NCBI RefSeq assembly: GCF_009362815.1
Contig: NZ_WHNX01000004.1
Coordinates: forward strand, 62,001-126,000
Reading direction: 5' to 3'
Length of the DNA: 64,000 bases
DNA from: Alkalibaculum sporogenes
GTDB lineage: Bacteria > Bacillota > Clostridia > Eubacteriales > Alkalibacteraceae
In this document: positions 43,269 through 52,115 of the stretch, in pieces
How positions within the stretch are numbered: position 1 is the first letter of the stretch
Layout of the letters: each line of letters starts with the position of its first letter
The notes under the pieces: generated by a model
Databases searched by the model: none
What the model saw: the letters and a program-made list of their open reading frames with translations, nothing else
What the model was told of the DNA's origin: nothing
Position numbers and translations under genes: made by a program

Positions 43269-44400
43269 ATGATAGAATTACAAGAATACAAAAAACACTA
43301 TAAAGATTTAACAGGAGTTCTAATTGAATTGAGGGATTCACTTTGACTTGTCAAGATTACACAATCAAATTGATGAACTAGATCAAAAGATAAATGATCC
43401 TGAATTTTGGAATGATCAAGATTTAGCTCAAAAAATACTAAAACATTCAAATTTAATGAAAAATAAGCAAAGCAGGTACTCTGCTATACAAGAAAAACTA
43501 GCTGATGTAGAAGTGTTATTTGAATTATTAGAAGAAGAAGATGATGAAGCATTAATACAAGATCTACAAATAGCTTTAGATGAAATACAAAAAGAAATAG
43601 ACGATTTTTATTTAGAGACTCTATTAAGTGGAGAATACGATGCAAATAATGCTATCGTTTCATTGCATCCAGGTGCTGGTGGAACCGAATCACAAGATTG
43701 GGCAGAAATGCTACTTAGGCTGTATATGAGATGGGCAGACAATAGAGGATTTAAGGTGAAAACTTTAGATTATCAGCCAGGAGACGAAGCAGGTATAAAA
43801 AGTGTAACTTTTTCTGTTGAAGGGATTAATGTATATGGTTATTTAAAATGCGAAAAAGGTGTTCATAGATTAGTGAGAATATCTCCATTTGACTCATCAG
43901 GTAGGAGACATACTTCATTTGCATCTGTAGATGTAACACCTGAGCTGGAAGCAGATAGTAGTATAGAGTTGAATACAGAGGATCTAAGAATAGATACATT
44001 TAGGTCAAGTGGTGCAGGAGGTCAACATGTAAACACCACAGATTCTGCAATTAGAATAACTCATATACCAACTGGGTTAGTAGTTCAGTGTCAAAATGAA
44101 AGATCTCAACACAAAAACAAGGAAACTGCAATGAAAATGTTAATAAGCAAATTAGTTGAAATTAAAGAGATGGAACATAAAGATAAAGTAGAGGACATAC
44201 AAGGTAAGTATGGGCAAATAGCTTGGGGTAATCAAATACGTTCATACGTTTTTCATCCTTATAGTATGGTTAAGGATCATAGAACAAATACAGAAACAGG
44301 AAATGTACAAGGAGTAATGGATGGTAGTATCGATATATTCATTAATGATTATCTGAAAAAGATCGCATTGGATACTAAAGAGGAGGGGTCTAGGCATTGA
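43269..44400 (+). CDS. prfB: Peptide chain release factor 2, programmed +1 frameshift
   Basis: The gene is read as 43269-43343 joined to 43345-44400 (376 aa). After 25 codons the frame meets CTT TGA C (43341-43347) preceded by an internal AGGG; slipping +1 at CTT skips T43344 and continues. This is the classic RF2 autoregulation: low RF2 favours frameshifting at UGA. The body has the SPF-type stop-recognition motif (RISPFDSSGRR) and GGQ (GAGGQHVNTTDSA). It is not a pseudogene. A ribosome site GAGGTG precedes the first ATG. Confidence 0.96.
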
Positions 44401-45113
44401 AGCCCATAGTTGGAATTATATGCTCTTATAGTGGTAGCCTATTTAAAGGCAATGACGGTAATTTTAATTATAATGATGAAGATTATATAATAAAAGTGAA
44501 GCAGGCTGGAGCAATTCCTTTTTTAATACCCGTCAGGCCTTCTTTTGAAGAAGATATTCCAAATATTATGAATAGATTAGATGGAATTATATTATCTGGA
44601 GGAGTGGATGTACATCCCTCTTTCTATAACGAGGAACCTAAAATCAAGTTAGGTTATGTCGATCAGATCAGAGATAAATTCGAGATTTCATTAGCAAAAC
44701 ATTGTATCAATAAAAAAATTCCGATACTAGGGATTTGTAGAGGTATGCAACTATTAAATGTTGTTGAAGGTGGTAGCCTATATCAAGATATTAATTCTGA
44801 ATTGCCGGATAGTGTACAACATACACAAAAAACTTATGATCGAGTTGGAAACCATTATATAAAAATAGAAGAAAACAACTTTTTAAGAGATATATACGGT
44901 GATAAAGGGTTTGTCAATTCATTTCATCATCAAGCAATTAAAAAAATATCTCCAAATTTTCAAGCTATTGCATGGAGTACAGATGGATTAGTGGAAGCTA
45001 TGATACACAAAGAGAATAGCAATATAATTGCGATTCAGTGGCATCCAGAGTTACTAGAGGAAGTACAGTCATTAAACATCTTTAAATATTTTACAACATT
45101 AATGAGTAGTTAG
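44397..45113 (+). CDS. Class I glutamine amidotransferase, gamma-glutamyl-GABA hydrolase family
   Basis: 238 aa, PuuD/peptidase C26-like. Catalytic Cys in GICRGMQLLN and the His-x-Glu in QWHPELLEE are present, with GGVDVHPSFYNEEP typical of the family. It hydrolyses gamma-glutamyl amides; the natural substrate is not known. Start is TTG at 44397, overlapping the prfB stop by four bases; GGAGGGG lies upstream. Confidence 0.88.
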   Translation: MKPIVGIICSYSGSLFKGNDGNFNYNDEDYIIKVKQAGAIPFLIPVRPSFEEDIPNIMNRLDGIILSGGVDVHPSFYNEEPKIKLGYVDQIRDKFEISLAKHCINKKIPILGICRGMQLLNVVEGGSLYQDINSELPDSVQHTQKTYDRVGNHYIKIEENNFLRDIYGDKGFVNSFHHQAIKKISPNFQAIAWSTDGLVEAMIHKENSNIIAIQWHPELLEEVQSLNIFKYFTTLMSS

Positions 45114-45125
45114 GAGCTTGTGATA

Positions 45126-47279
45126 TTGAATAAAATTATAGAACAACTTACCCGCGAATTTAATTTAAGAAAAAATCAAGTAGAGAGTACCATTAAGCTC
45201 ATAGATGAGGGTAATACTATCCCCTTTATTGCTAGGTATAGAAAAGAAGTAACTGGCAATTTAGATGATGTAACACTTAGAGAATTAGATGAGAGATTAT
45301 CATATTTAAGAAATCTTGAAAAAAGAAAGGACGAAGTTCTACGGATTATTGAGACACAAGGAAAATTGAGTGAAGAGCTTAAGAAAGATATTATGTCAGC
45401 GGCTATACTACAAGAAGTAGAGGATCTTTACCTTCCGTATAAAACCAAAAGAAAAACTAGAGGAGTTATTGCTCGAGAAAAGGGACTTGAACCACTAGCA
45501 GTCATTATATTTGATCAAGAGCTGAGAGATATAGAAATATTAGAAGAAGCTAAGAAGTTCGTCAATTCAGAAAAAGAAATCGAAACACCAGAAGATGCAA
45601 TTGGTAAAGCTATGGATATTATAGCAGAAGATATTTCGGAACAAGCAATTTATCGAAAAAGAATAAGAGAAATTGTTTTAGAATACGGTATGCTTTGTTC
45701 TAATGCGTCTAAGAAATTAGATACTACTGAGATTACAGAGTTTGAAATGTATTATGATTTTACTGAGAGAGTAAATAAGATTGCAAATCATAGAGTATTA
45801 GCTATAAATAGAGGTGAAAAAAAGAATGTTTTAACAGTTAAAATTGAAATAGATGAAGAAAAATCATTGGGTTATTTAAGTAATATGATTTTACGTAAAA
45901 ACACTAATAAATTCATGATTGATGCTGTTAAAGACGCTTATAAAAGACTCATTTACCCTTCTATAGAAAGAGAAGTAAGAACATTTCTATCTGAAAAAGC
46001 CGAAAAAGAAGCAATTAAAGTATTTGCTACAAATTTAAAGAACTATCTATTACAAGCTCCAGTAAAAAATAGAGTAGTCATGGGTTTTGATCCAGCCTTT
46101 AGAACAGGCTGTAAAATAGCGGTAGTTGATGAGTTTGGAGATCTTTTAGATACTAAGACAATATATCCAACTGCACCTGAGAATAAGGTAGAACAGTCTG
46201 TAAAAATCCTATTAGATTTAATTAAAAAGCATAATATTACACTGATTGCTATAGGTAATGGAACTGCATCGAGAGAATCTGAAGTAATTATTGCAGAGTT
46301 TATTAAAAAAGAACAATTAAGAATTGAATACTTAGTAGTAAATGAGGCAGGTGCATCTGTATACTCAGCATCTAAGATTGCTAATGAAGAGTTTCCAGAT
46401 ATAAATGTTTCTCTTAGAGGAGCAGTTTCTATAGCAAGAAGATTACAAGATCCACTTGCTGAGCTTGTAAAGATAGATCCTAAACATATAGGCGTAGGAC
46501 AATATCAACACGATGTAAATCAAAAAGAATTACAAAGCTCTTTAGATGGTGTTATTGAGGATGTAGTAAATAGCGTAGGGGTAGATGTGAATACAGCGTC
46601 AGTATCACTATTAAAAAATATCTCTGGTTTAAATAAGACTACAGCTCAAAATATTATCGAGTTTAGGAGAACAAATGGCCCATTTAAAAAAAGAGATACA
46701 ATAAAAAAAGTAAAGAAAATAGGAGACAAGGCCTACGAACAAGCTGCCGGATTTTTAAGAATATCAAATGGAGATAATCCACTAGATAACACAGCAGTAC
46801 ATCCTGAATCATACGATGTAACTAAAAAGCTATTAAATCATTTTAATTACGAAGTTAAAGATATAAAAGGAAAAAGTAATGAAATTGGGAAAGAACTAAG
46901 CAATGTAAATATTGAAGCACTCTCTAATGAACTTTCCATAGGAAATCATACTTTAAAAGATATAATAAAAGAAGTGCAAAAACCCGGTAGAGATCCTAGA
47001 GATGAATTTGATAAACCTATTTTCAAAACAGAAGTTATGGAAATTAAGGATTTAAAAGAAGGTATGATACTTAGTGGTACAGTAAGAAATGTTATAGACT
47101 TTGGTGCGTTTATAGATATAGGAGTACACCAGGATGGACTTGTGCATATTTCACATTTAAGTGATAAATTCATAAAAAACCCAATGGAAGTTGTTTCTGT
47201 AGGAGATATAGTAAAGGTCAAAGTACTAAGTGTAGATATTCAAAGGAATAGAATATCGCTAAGTATGAAAGACCTATAA
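45126..47279 (+). CDS. tex: Tex family RNA-binding transcription accessory protein
   Basis: 717 aa. N-terminal Tex helical region, the YqgF/RNase H-like domain (GFDPAFRTGCKIAVVD), helix-hairpin-helix (SLLKNISGLNKTTAQNIIEFR) and a C-terminal S1 domain (GMILSGTVRNVIDFGAFIDIG). TTG at 45126, nine bases after AGGAG, is a better start than GTG at 45120. Cotranscribed with the amidotransferase gene. Confidence 0.93.
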   Translation: MNKIIEQLTREFNLRKNQVESTIKLIDEGNTIPFIARYRKEVTGNLDDVTLRELDERLSYLRNLEKRKDEVLRIIETQGKLSEELKKDIMSAAILQEVEDLYLPYKTKRKTRGVIAREKGLEPLAVIIFDQELRDIEILEEAKKFVNSEKEIETPEDAIGKAMDIIAEDISEQAIYRKRIREIVLEYGMLCSNASKKLDTTEITEFEMYYDFTERVNKIANHRVLAINRGEKKNVLTVKIEIDEEKSLGYLSNMILRKNTNKFMIDAVKDAYKRLIYPSIEREVRTFLSEKAEKEAIKVFATNLKNYLLQAPVKNRVVMGFDPAFRTGCKIAVVDEFGDLLDTKTIYPTAPENKVEQSVKILLDLIKKHNITLIAIGNGTASRESEVIIAEFIKKEQLRIEYLVVNEAGASVYSASKIANEEFPDINVSLRGAVSIARRLQDPLAELVKIDPKHIGVGQYQHDVNQKELQSSLDGVIEDVVNSVGVDVNTASVSLLKNISGLNKTTAQNIIEFRRTNGPFKKRDTIKKVKKIGDKAYEQAAGFLRISNGDNPLDNTAVHPESYDVTKKLLNHFNYEVKDIKGKSNEIGKELSNVNIEALSNELSIGNHTLKDIIKEVQKPGRDPRDEFDKPIFKTEVMEIKDLKEGMILSGTVRNVIDFGAFIDIGVHQDGLVHISHLSDKFIKNPMEVVSVGDIVKVKVLSVDIQRNRISLSMKDL

Positions 47280-47376
47280 TCATCAAATAAAGAACTAGGT
47301 AACAACGAATAATCAATTAAATCCTATGGATAATGATTTACTGTAAACCTCATAGCAACATGAAGGAGATACTCAT

Positions 47377-48189
47377 ATGAAAATATTTGATAGAAGATTT
47401 TTAAAATATCAACTAGCTGCATTAAAACACAATAAATACAAAAATAAAATTTTGTACCCGAATATTTTTTTATTCGCTGTAGCAATGTTTTATAGAGATA
47501 ATATACCACTGTTATTACTGTTTATTGGAGTTATAGTGTCATTAATCGGGTTTGGTATATATCGTTTTAATAACGAAACTAGCATGTCTGAAGATGACTT
47601 TGAAAGGATATTAGAAAAAAAATATAAAGAATATGAATCAGCGTCAAGTAGAAAAAAACCAGATGAAGCTGTTATACTACAAAAAATTGCTTTCGCCGCT
47701 GAGCTTAACAAAATTTCTAACGATGATGCAATAAATGATATACAAGAATTGATAACACAAAAACCAGAGATTAAAAAATTTGCAAATAATATTATCATAT
47801 GTTTATATGCAAATAAGTTTAAAGATAAAAGTAAAATACCAGGAGAATATCTAGATTATTTAGATAGAAACGTTAAGAGTGAAGTAAATGTAAATCTACT
47901 ATCGGACTGTATTAAAACGTGTATCATAATCGGGGATTATAATAAAGTTCTGAGTATTGTAAACAAAGCCTTAGAAGAATTAAAAAAAGTTAAAAAAATA
48001 AGAAAACCTGCATATAATGCGATTTATAGAACGATGCTAGTATCTTTGCCTTTTTATCAAGGTGAAGCGTATAAGTCTATGGGAAATAAAAAGAAGGCTA
48101 AAGAAAGTTATGAACAATCACTTAAAAATTGCAAGTCTAAGAATTTTAGGTATTTCATACTAGATTCAATTGAAAATATTATATCATAA
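47377..48189 (+). CDS. Membrane protein with C-terminal TPR-like helices, unknown function
   Basis: 270 aa. Two adjacent membrane helices (about 28-62: YPNIFLFAVAMFY and IPLLLLFIGVIVSLIGFGIY) are followed by a charged, helical cytoplasmic part with a TPR-like ending (GEAYKSMGNKKKAKESYEQSLKN). I do not recognise a family. AAGGAG precedes the ATG. The last four codons (NIIS and stop) lie in sequence identical to the internal boundary of the downstream ~170 bp repeat, so the natural C terminus may have been changed by the repeat. Confidence 0.7.
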   Translation: MKIFDRRFLKYQLAALKHNKYKNKILYPNIFLFAVAMFYRDNIPLLLLFIGVIVSLIGFGIYRFNNETSMSEDDFERILEKKYKEYESASSRKKPDEAVILQKIAFAAELNKISNDDAINDIQELITQKPEIKKFANNIIICLYANKFKDKSKIPGEYLDYLDRNVKSEVNVNLLSDCIKTCIIIGDYNKVLSIVNKALEELKKVKKIRKPAYNAIYRTMLVSLPFYQGEAYKSMGNKKKAKESYEQSLKNCKSKNFRYFILDSIENIIS

Positions 48190-48530
48190 ATTTGAGTAGT
48201 CGTACGTAGTATCTACTTTATCCTACGCAGATTATCCTCAACCCCTTGGGGTTTCGGTCGTTGGCACTCGTTCATAGAAGTCATTTGTTTTTCTCGTGCA
48301 AGCACGGAAAACCATATTACTTCTGCGAACAATCTGCTGGTGCGCATATTATATCATAAATTTGAGTAGTCGTACGTAGTATCTACTTTATCCTACGCAG
48401 ATTATCCTCAACCCCTTGGGGTTTCGGTCGTTTGCACTTGCTCATAGAATTCATTTCCTCTCGTGCAAGCACAGAAAATGACTTGAATTCTGAGAGCCAA
48501 TCTGCTGGTTCGAATATTAGTTTATAAAAT
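48178..48530. repeat. Two inverted copies of the ~170 bp dispersed repeat
   Basis: Two units with a 170-base period (ATATCATAAATTTGAGTAGT at 48181 and again at 48351) are the reverse complement of the units at 4.9-5.4 kb: ACTTTATCCTACGCAGATTA corresponds to the GATAAAGTAGT anchor, CAATCTGCTGGT to ACCAGCAGATTG, and CTCGTGCAAGCAC to the small hairpin. No gene is present. Confidence 0.88.
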
Positions 48531-48610
48531 TAATGTCACTCTTTGGATAAGAGTATAGAAATGTGGCACAAAATTAAAGTTGTGTACACCACATAAGTGT
48601 ATGAAAATTA

Positions 48611-48639
48611 TTGCATTATCATAGATAAAATGTTATAAT
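48611..48639 (+). promoter_or_regulatory. Promoter of the FMN riboswitch/ribU unit
   Basis: TTGCAT (48611-48616), 17 bases, TATAAT (48634-48639), about 25 bases before the riboswitch. Confidence 0.75.
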
Positions 48640-48659
48640 TTCAACATAAATTAAATATT

Positions 48660-48818
48660 ATTATCTTCAGGGCAGGGTGAAATTCCCGACCGGCGGTTAT
48701 AGTCCGCGAGCGTAAAAGCTGACTTGGTGTAATTCCAAGACCGACAGTAAAGTCTGGATGGAAGAGGATTGTATAAATTTCCGCTTATTTGCTCTTGAGA
48801 TATTTTCAAGAGCTTTGT
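48660..48818 (+). promoter_or_regulatory. FMN riboswitch (RFN element) with terminator
   Basis: The aptamer (48660-48772) has the RFN consensus: CAGGGCAGGGTGAAATTCCC, GACCGGCGGT, AGTCCGCGAGCG, TTGGTGTAATTCCAAGACCGACAGT and GTCTGGATGG-AAGAGGAT, each as separate conserved blocks. A terminator hairpin follows (GCTCTTGA / TTCAAGAGC, 48791-48815, then T-rich). FMN binding should favour termination and so shut off the riboflavin transporter gene downstream. Confidence 0.96.
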
Positions 48819-48879
48819 TAGGTTCGAGATTCTACTCCCTACCACTTATTGCCATGTAGCTAAAAAAGGAGGATTTTAA

Positions 48880-49464
48880 ATGACAAATAACAAAACAAAA
48901 TATCTAGTAAGAATATCTGTACTAAGTACTATTGCATTTATTCTAATGTATATTGACTTTCCAATACCAATATTTCCAGGATTTTTGAAATTTGATGTTA
49001 GTGATGTGCCGGCATTACTAGGGACTTTTTCTATGGGTCCTGTAGCAGGTGTAGTTATACAATTACTAAAAAATATATTGCACGCTATTGTAAAGGGATC
49101 AGAAACTGGTGGTGTTGGTCAACTGGCAAACTTTATTACTGGATCAGCTTGGGTAATACCAGTAGGATTGTTCTATAGTAAAGTTAAAACTAGAAAGACG
49201 GCTATCTTTGGTTTAGTCGCAGGTGCAATATCCATGATAATTGTAGCTGCATTTGCAAATTATTTTATATTACTACCGTTCTATGCAAAGATTATGCCAG
49301 TAGAAGCAATTGTAGCTTTAGGTTCAGCTGTAAATGCAAAAATAGTAGATTTTCCAACATTAATATTATATGGAATAACACCATTTAATATTTTTAAAAC
49401 AATAACAGTCTCTCTTATTACCTTGGCTATTTATAAAAAAATATCACCTATATTACATAAATAA
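48880..49464 (+). CDS. ribU: Riboflavin ECF transporter substrate-binding protein RibU
   Basis: 194 aa, about six membrane helices. The RibU pattern is clear: YLVRISVLSTIAFILMYIDF, PIPIFPGFLKFDVSDVPALL and GPVAGVVIQLLKNILH. It binds riboflavin and works with a shared ECF energising module encoded elsewhere. The FMN riboswitch upstream confirms the ligand. AGGAGG precedes the ATG. Confidence 0.95.
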   Translation: MTNNKTKYLVRISVLSTIAFILMYIDFPIPIFPGFLKFDVSDVPALLGTFSMGPVAGVVIQLLKNILHAIVKGSETGGVGQLANFITGSAWVIPVGLFYSKVKTRKTAIFGLVAGAISMIIVAAFANYFILLPFYAKIMPVEAIVALGSAVNAKIVDFPTLILYGITPFNIFKTITVSLITLAIYKKISPILHK

Positions 49465-49502
49465 GTTTTACTAAAAATCAGTATCAAAGATTTTAATGTA
49501 CA

Positions 49503-49530
49503 AGAGGACGCATACAGTGCGTCCTCTACT
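49503..49530. terminator. Bidirectional terminator between ribU and tgl
   Basis: AGAGGACGCA / TGCGTCCTCT, 10-bp stem with five-base loop, between two convergent genes. Confidence 0.8.
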
Positions 49531-49531
49531 T

Positions 49532-50299
49532 TTAAGATTTAATATCTTCTGCATATGATTTGCTTAAACTTTTAAAATTTGGCCTTCCCACTGAATCCAT
49601 TAAATATGCTGATTTTTCGGCTCCCTTTTTTCTCTTTCTATTTAGCCCTTTAATAAACTGATTAGCATTTGAAACCCCTAAAGGGTGGCCATAATATAGA
49701 GAATCACCCATTTCAATAACGTTTTCTCCTTGAAATTCAGGAGTTAATGGATCTACATCTGGATTATTAAAATACCTTCGATCTCCGGGAAAAAAATCTT
49801 TTGATTTTTTAACAGAACCAATCTCTTTGAGTTTTCCATGTATACTACGCCAATTCATTAATGTAATATTTGAAAAGTGTTTATCAAAATACTCCTTCGA
49901 AAAAGTATCCACGAGAGCTCCAAAATAAACAATTAATATAGCTGTTGCACATTCAGTTCCATATTTAGAACCGTGGGAGAATATATCGTTAATTGCTTCA
50001 CTAGGACTTACATCTTTTCTAACGTCAAAGCCTCCATCAGTAGTACGAATCCAATATTTTGTATTGCATACAGATTGTCTAAATACTCTGAATTTCAAAC
50101 CACTACGACTGAGTTTTCTAGCAGAATCTACAATGGCTTTTCTAAACAATAACTCAAACTGTAATTGGTCTAAGGTATCATATCTGTATTTTTCAGTACT
50201 ATTAGACATTAAAGTTATTGTTGTTCTTGCAACATCATCAGAAGGGAACTGATTTAATAGATTTTCAATTTCAATATGACTCTGGTTTATCAATATCAT
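49532..50299 (-). CDS. tgl: Protein-glutamine gamma-glutamyltransferase (spore coat transglutaminase)
   Basis: 255 aa, close to the ~245 aa of Bacillus Tgl. Shared blocks are FELLFRKAIVDSARKLSRSG, CNTKYW, the active-site region YGTECATAILIVYF (Cys117), RYFNNPDVDP, GENVIEMGDSLYYGHPLGV and LNRKRKKGAEKSAYLM. Tgl crosslinks spore coat proteins through glutamyl-lysine bonds, so this is evidence for sporulation. The ATG overlaps the stop of the upstream minus-strand gene (ATGA), with GGAGGG as ribosome site. Confidence 0.92.
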   Translation of the reverse strand: MILINQSHIEIENLLNQFPSDDVARTTITLMSNSTEKYRYDTLDQLQFELLFRKAIVDSARKLSRSGLKFRVFRQSVCNTKYWIRTTDGGFDVRKDVSPSEAINDIFSHGSKYGTECATAILIVYFGALVDTFSKEYFDKHFSNITLMNWRSIHGKLKEIGSVKKSKDFFPGDRRYFNNPDVDPLTPEFQGENVIEMGDSLYYGHPLGVSNANQFIKGLNRKRKKGAEKSAYLMDSVGRPNFKSLSKSYAEDIKS

Positions 50300-51273
50300 C
50301 TATATCCCTCCATACTATTTTTTGCAGTTTGCAATTGGTCAACTATGTCATTTTCCATCCACTTTTTCCAGGTTCTAATATCATCTTTGTATATTTTGTT
50401 GGAATAATTAGATAGTAATTCCTTATCGGAGCTACTAATTTTCTGAAAATCTTGTAAATGCTTTTTTTCAATTGGTGTTAAAAGCTTAGTAAGTTTACCG
50501 CTGTCATAAGAGACACTTTTATTTAAATATTTAGCCTCCATATTTAATTTACAGGGATTAGGATCGCTAGTGAGTTGCAAGCTCTCACCAGTAAAATACA
50601 AATATGGATCATTCTCCTCAAGCCATTTTTTATAAGTATGAAAATATCTCTGAGGGTGAATATTCTTGAAATTATTAGGGTCAAAATGTAAGAGTTTACA
50701 GGCAAGTTGAACATCATCTACTTCTTTAGATTGCAGAAAATCTGACACTAGCTTTAAGGTTATAGGATCATTTGATTTAAAAAAACTCCAAACTAAATCA
50801 TGTACTAATTTTTCATTTCTATTACGCTTGAATATCAGATCTGCTACATCAGGTAAGATATCATAATCATGATAATGTACAATAAGTAAAGAAATAACAT
50901 CATCTAATATCTGATCAAGTTCATCTCTAGTACTATCTTCAGCAACACCAGTTTTAAACATCCAACGTAAAATTTGAATAGTGTTTTTATCTGATGAAAG
51001 TTTATCTATTTTTTCAACTTGTCTATAAGTATGAGTTATATGACAAATTTTAATGGCGAGTTTGTTTCTCAAATTTAATTTTCTTGTTATTTCGTATGCA
51101 TCGATTTCTGGAATTAAATCAAATAATGTTGGAAATCTAAGATTGTCGTCATTAAGATAGGCTATCGTTTTCTTCTCATTCTCTTGTACTAATAAAATAA
51201 AATCTAACTTAAAATCGTGAACGCTTCCTTTTAAACGCAAATTGTCTAGATAACTTAAATTTTCTAAATTCAT
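50296..51273 (-). CDS. Unknown protein cotranscribed with tgl (325 aa)
   Basis: I do not recognise this protein. It is soluble-looking, without signal peptide or membrane segment, mainly helical, and rich in Lys, Asp and Leu. A C-terminal stretch (TPIEKKHLQDFQKISSSDKELLSNYSN) could be an amphipathic helix. It overlaps tgl by four bases and precedes it, so both are one operon; a role in spore coat assembly, or as Tgl partner or substrate, is inferred only from this. A CATATATTA sequence (51297-51305, minus strand) resembles a late-sporulation sigma -10. Confidence 0.6.
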   Translation of the reverse strand: MNLENLSYLDNLRLKGSVHDFKLDFILLVQENEKKTIAYLNDDNLRFPTLFDLIPEIDAYEITRKLNLRNKLAIKICHITHTYRQVEKIDKLSSDKNTIQILRWMFKTGVAEDSTRDELDQILDDVISLLIVHYHDYDILPDVADLIFKRNRNEKLVHDLVWSFFKSNDPITLKLVSDFLQSKEVDDVQLACKLLHFDPNNFKNIHPQRYFHTYKKWLEENDPYLYFTGESLQLTSDPNPCKLNMEAKYLNKSVSYDSGKLTKLLTPIEKKHLQDFQKISSSDKELLSNYSNKIYKDDIRTWKKWMENDIVDQLQTAKNSMEGYR

Positions 51274-51485
51274 TTCAACACCACACTTTATATTATTAAT
51301 ATATGATATTGAAATAGTTTCATTTGGTTTACAAAATAAAAAGATAAAGTTTCATTTTATTCATATATTAGGACTTATCCTGTATATCCTATCATAAATT
51401 AGTAGCATGAAATAAGATGCAAGCTTTGGCTTAAAATTATCATATTAAATATTTATATTACTATAAGAGGGAGTGTGTGTAAAAG

Positions 51486-52115
51486 ATGAAAAAGCGTAAG
51501 TCTAACAAGGACGAAGTACTAGCATATATGAAAAAGAAATATGGGGAAAACTTTGAATTTTATGACGTTAATACACAACAGTGGAATGCTGATTATATAA
51601 AAATGGTGTTATTTTCTAAGAAGATTCCTAATGATAACATAGTAGTGCATAAAAATCGTGAAGATGGGACTATAACAGATAATTATGTAGCCTATTTGTT
51701 AGAGGACAAAGTAGAAAAACTAGTATTAGATCTGGCAAGCCAAGTATACGGTACATGTAAAGTGTTTAATATACCATCAACCTCGCCATTATCCCCCAAA
51801 ATAAGCGGATCAATATCATTATCTAATTACGTGTCAAGTATCGAATCTGAATTGGAATTTATTATTTTTACTTATAATAGTTTTAGAAACAAAGATGATG
51901 ATGTTGAGAGGTTTAGAAAAGTTTTAGAAGATAATCTATGTGACCTGTATTTTTTCTCAATACATTATGTAAAGAAAAGTGTATTTAATAACATAAATAA
52001 AAATAATTACCATGACTATAAAGTAAAGCCTTATAGCTTATTTGATGGTGCATTTATGTTAAATAATAAATATGAATTTACTTATAAACGATGGGGTGAT
52101 CAGTATAGTGAATAA
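51486..52115 (+). CDS. Unknown protein paired with a lipase-fold protein (209 aa)
   Basis: No recognised domain. The start is very basic (MKKRKSNKDEVLAYMKKKYG), and the remainder is soluble-looking, with several aromatic segments (CDLYFFSIHYVKKSVF; AFMLNNKYEFTYKRW). It overlaps the lipase-fold gene by eight bases, so the two are translated together. The layout of a small partner plus a hydrolase recalls effector/accessory or effector/immunity pairs, but direct evidence is missing. A GAGGGAGTG site supports the start. Confidence 0.6.
   Translation: MKKRKSNKDEVLAYMKKKYGENFEFYDVNTQQWNADYIKMVLFSKKIPNDNIVVHKNREDGTITDNYVAYLLEDKVEKLVLDLASQVYGTCKVFNIPSTSPLSPKISGSISLSNYVSSIESELEFIIFTYNSFRNKDDDVERFRKVLEDNLCDLYFFSIHYVKKSVFNNINKNNYHDYKVKPYSLFDGAFMLNNKYEFTYKRWGDQYSE

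Noticed and set aside
43269-44400. prfB as a frameshifted pseudogene
   Set aside because: The break is the known programmed CTT TGA C site and the rest of the protein is intact.
48651-48845. 64-aa minus-strand frame
   Set aside because: It overlies the FMN riboswitch, whose conservation explains the sequence.
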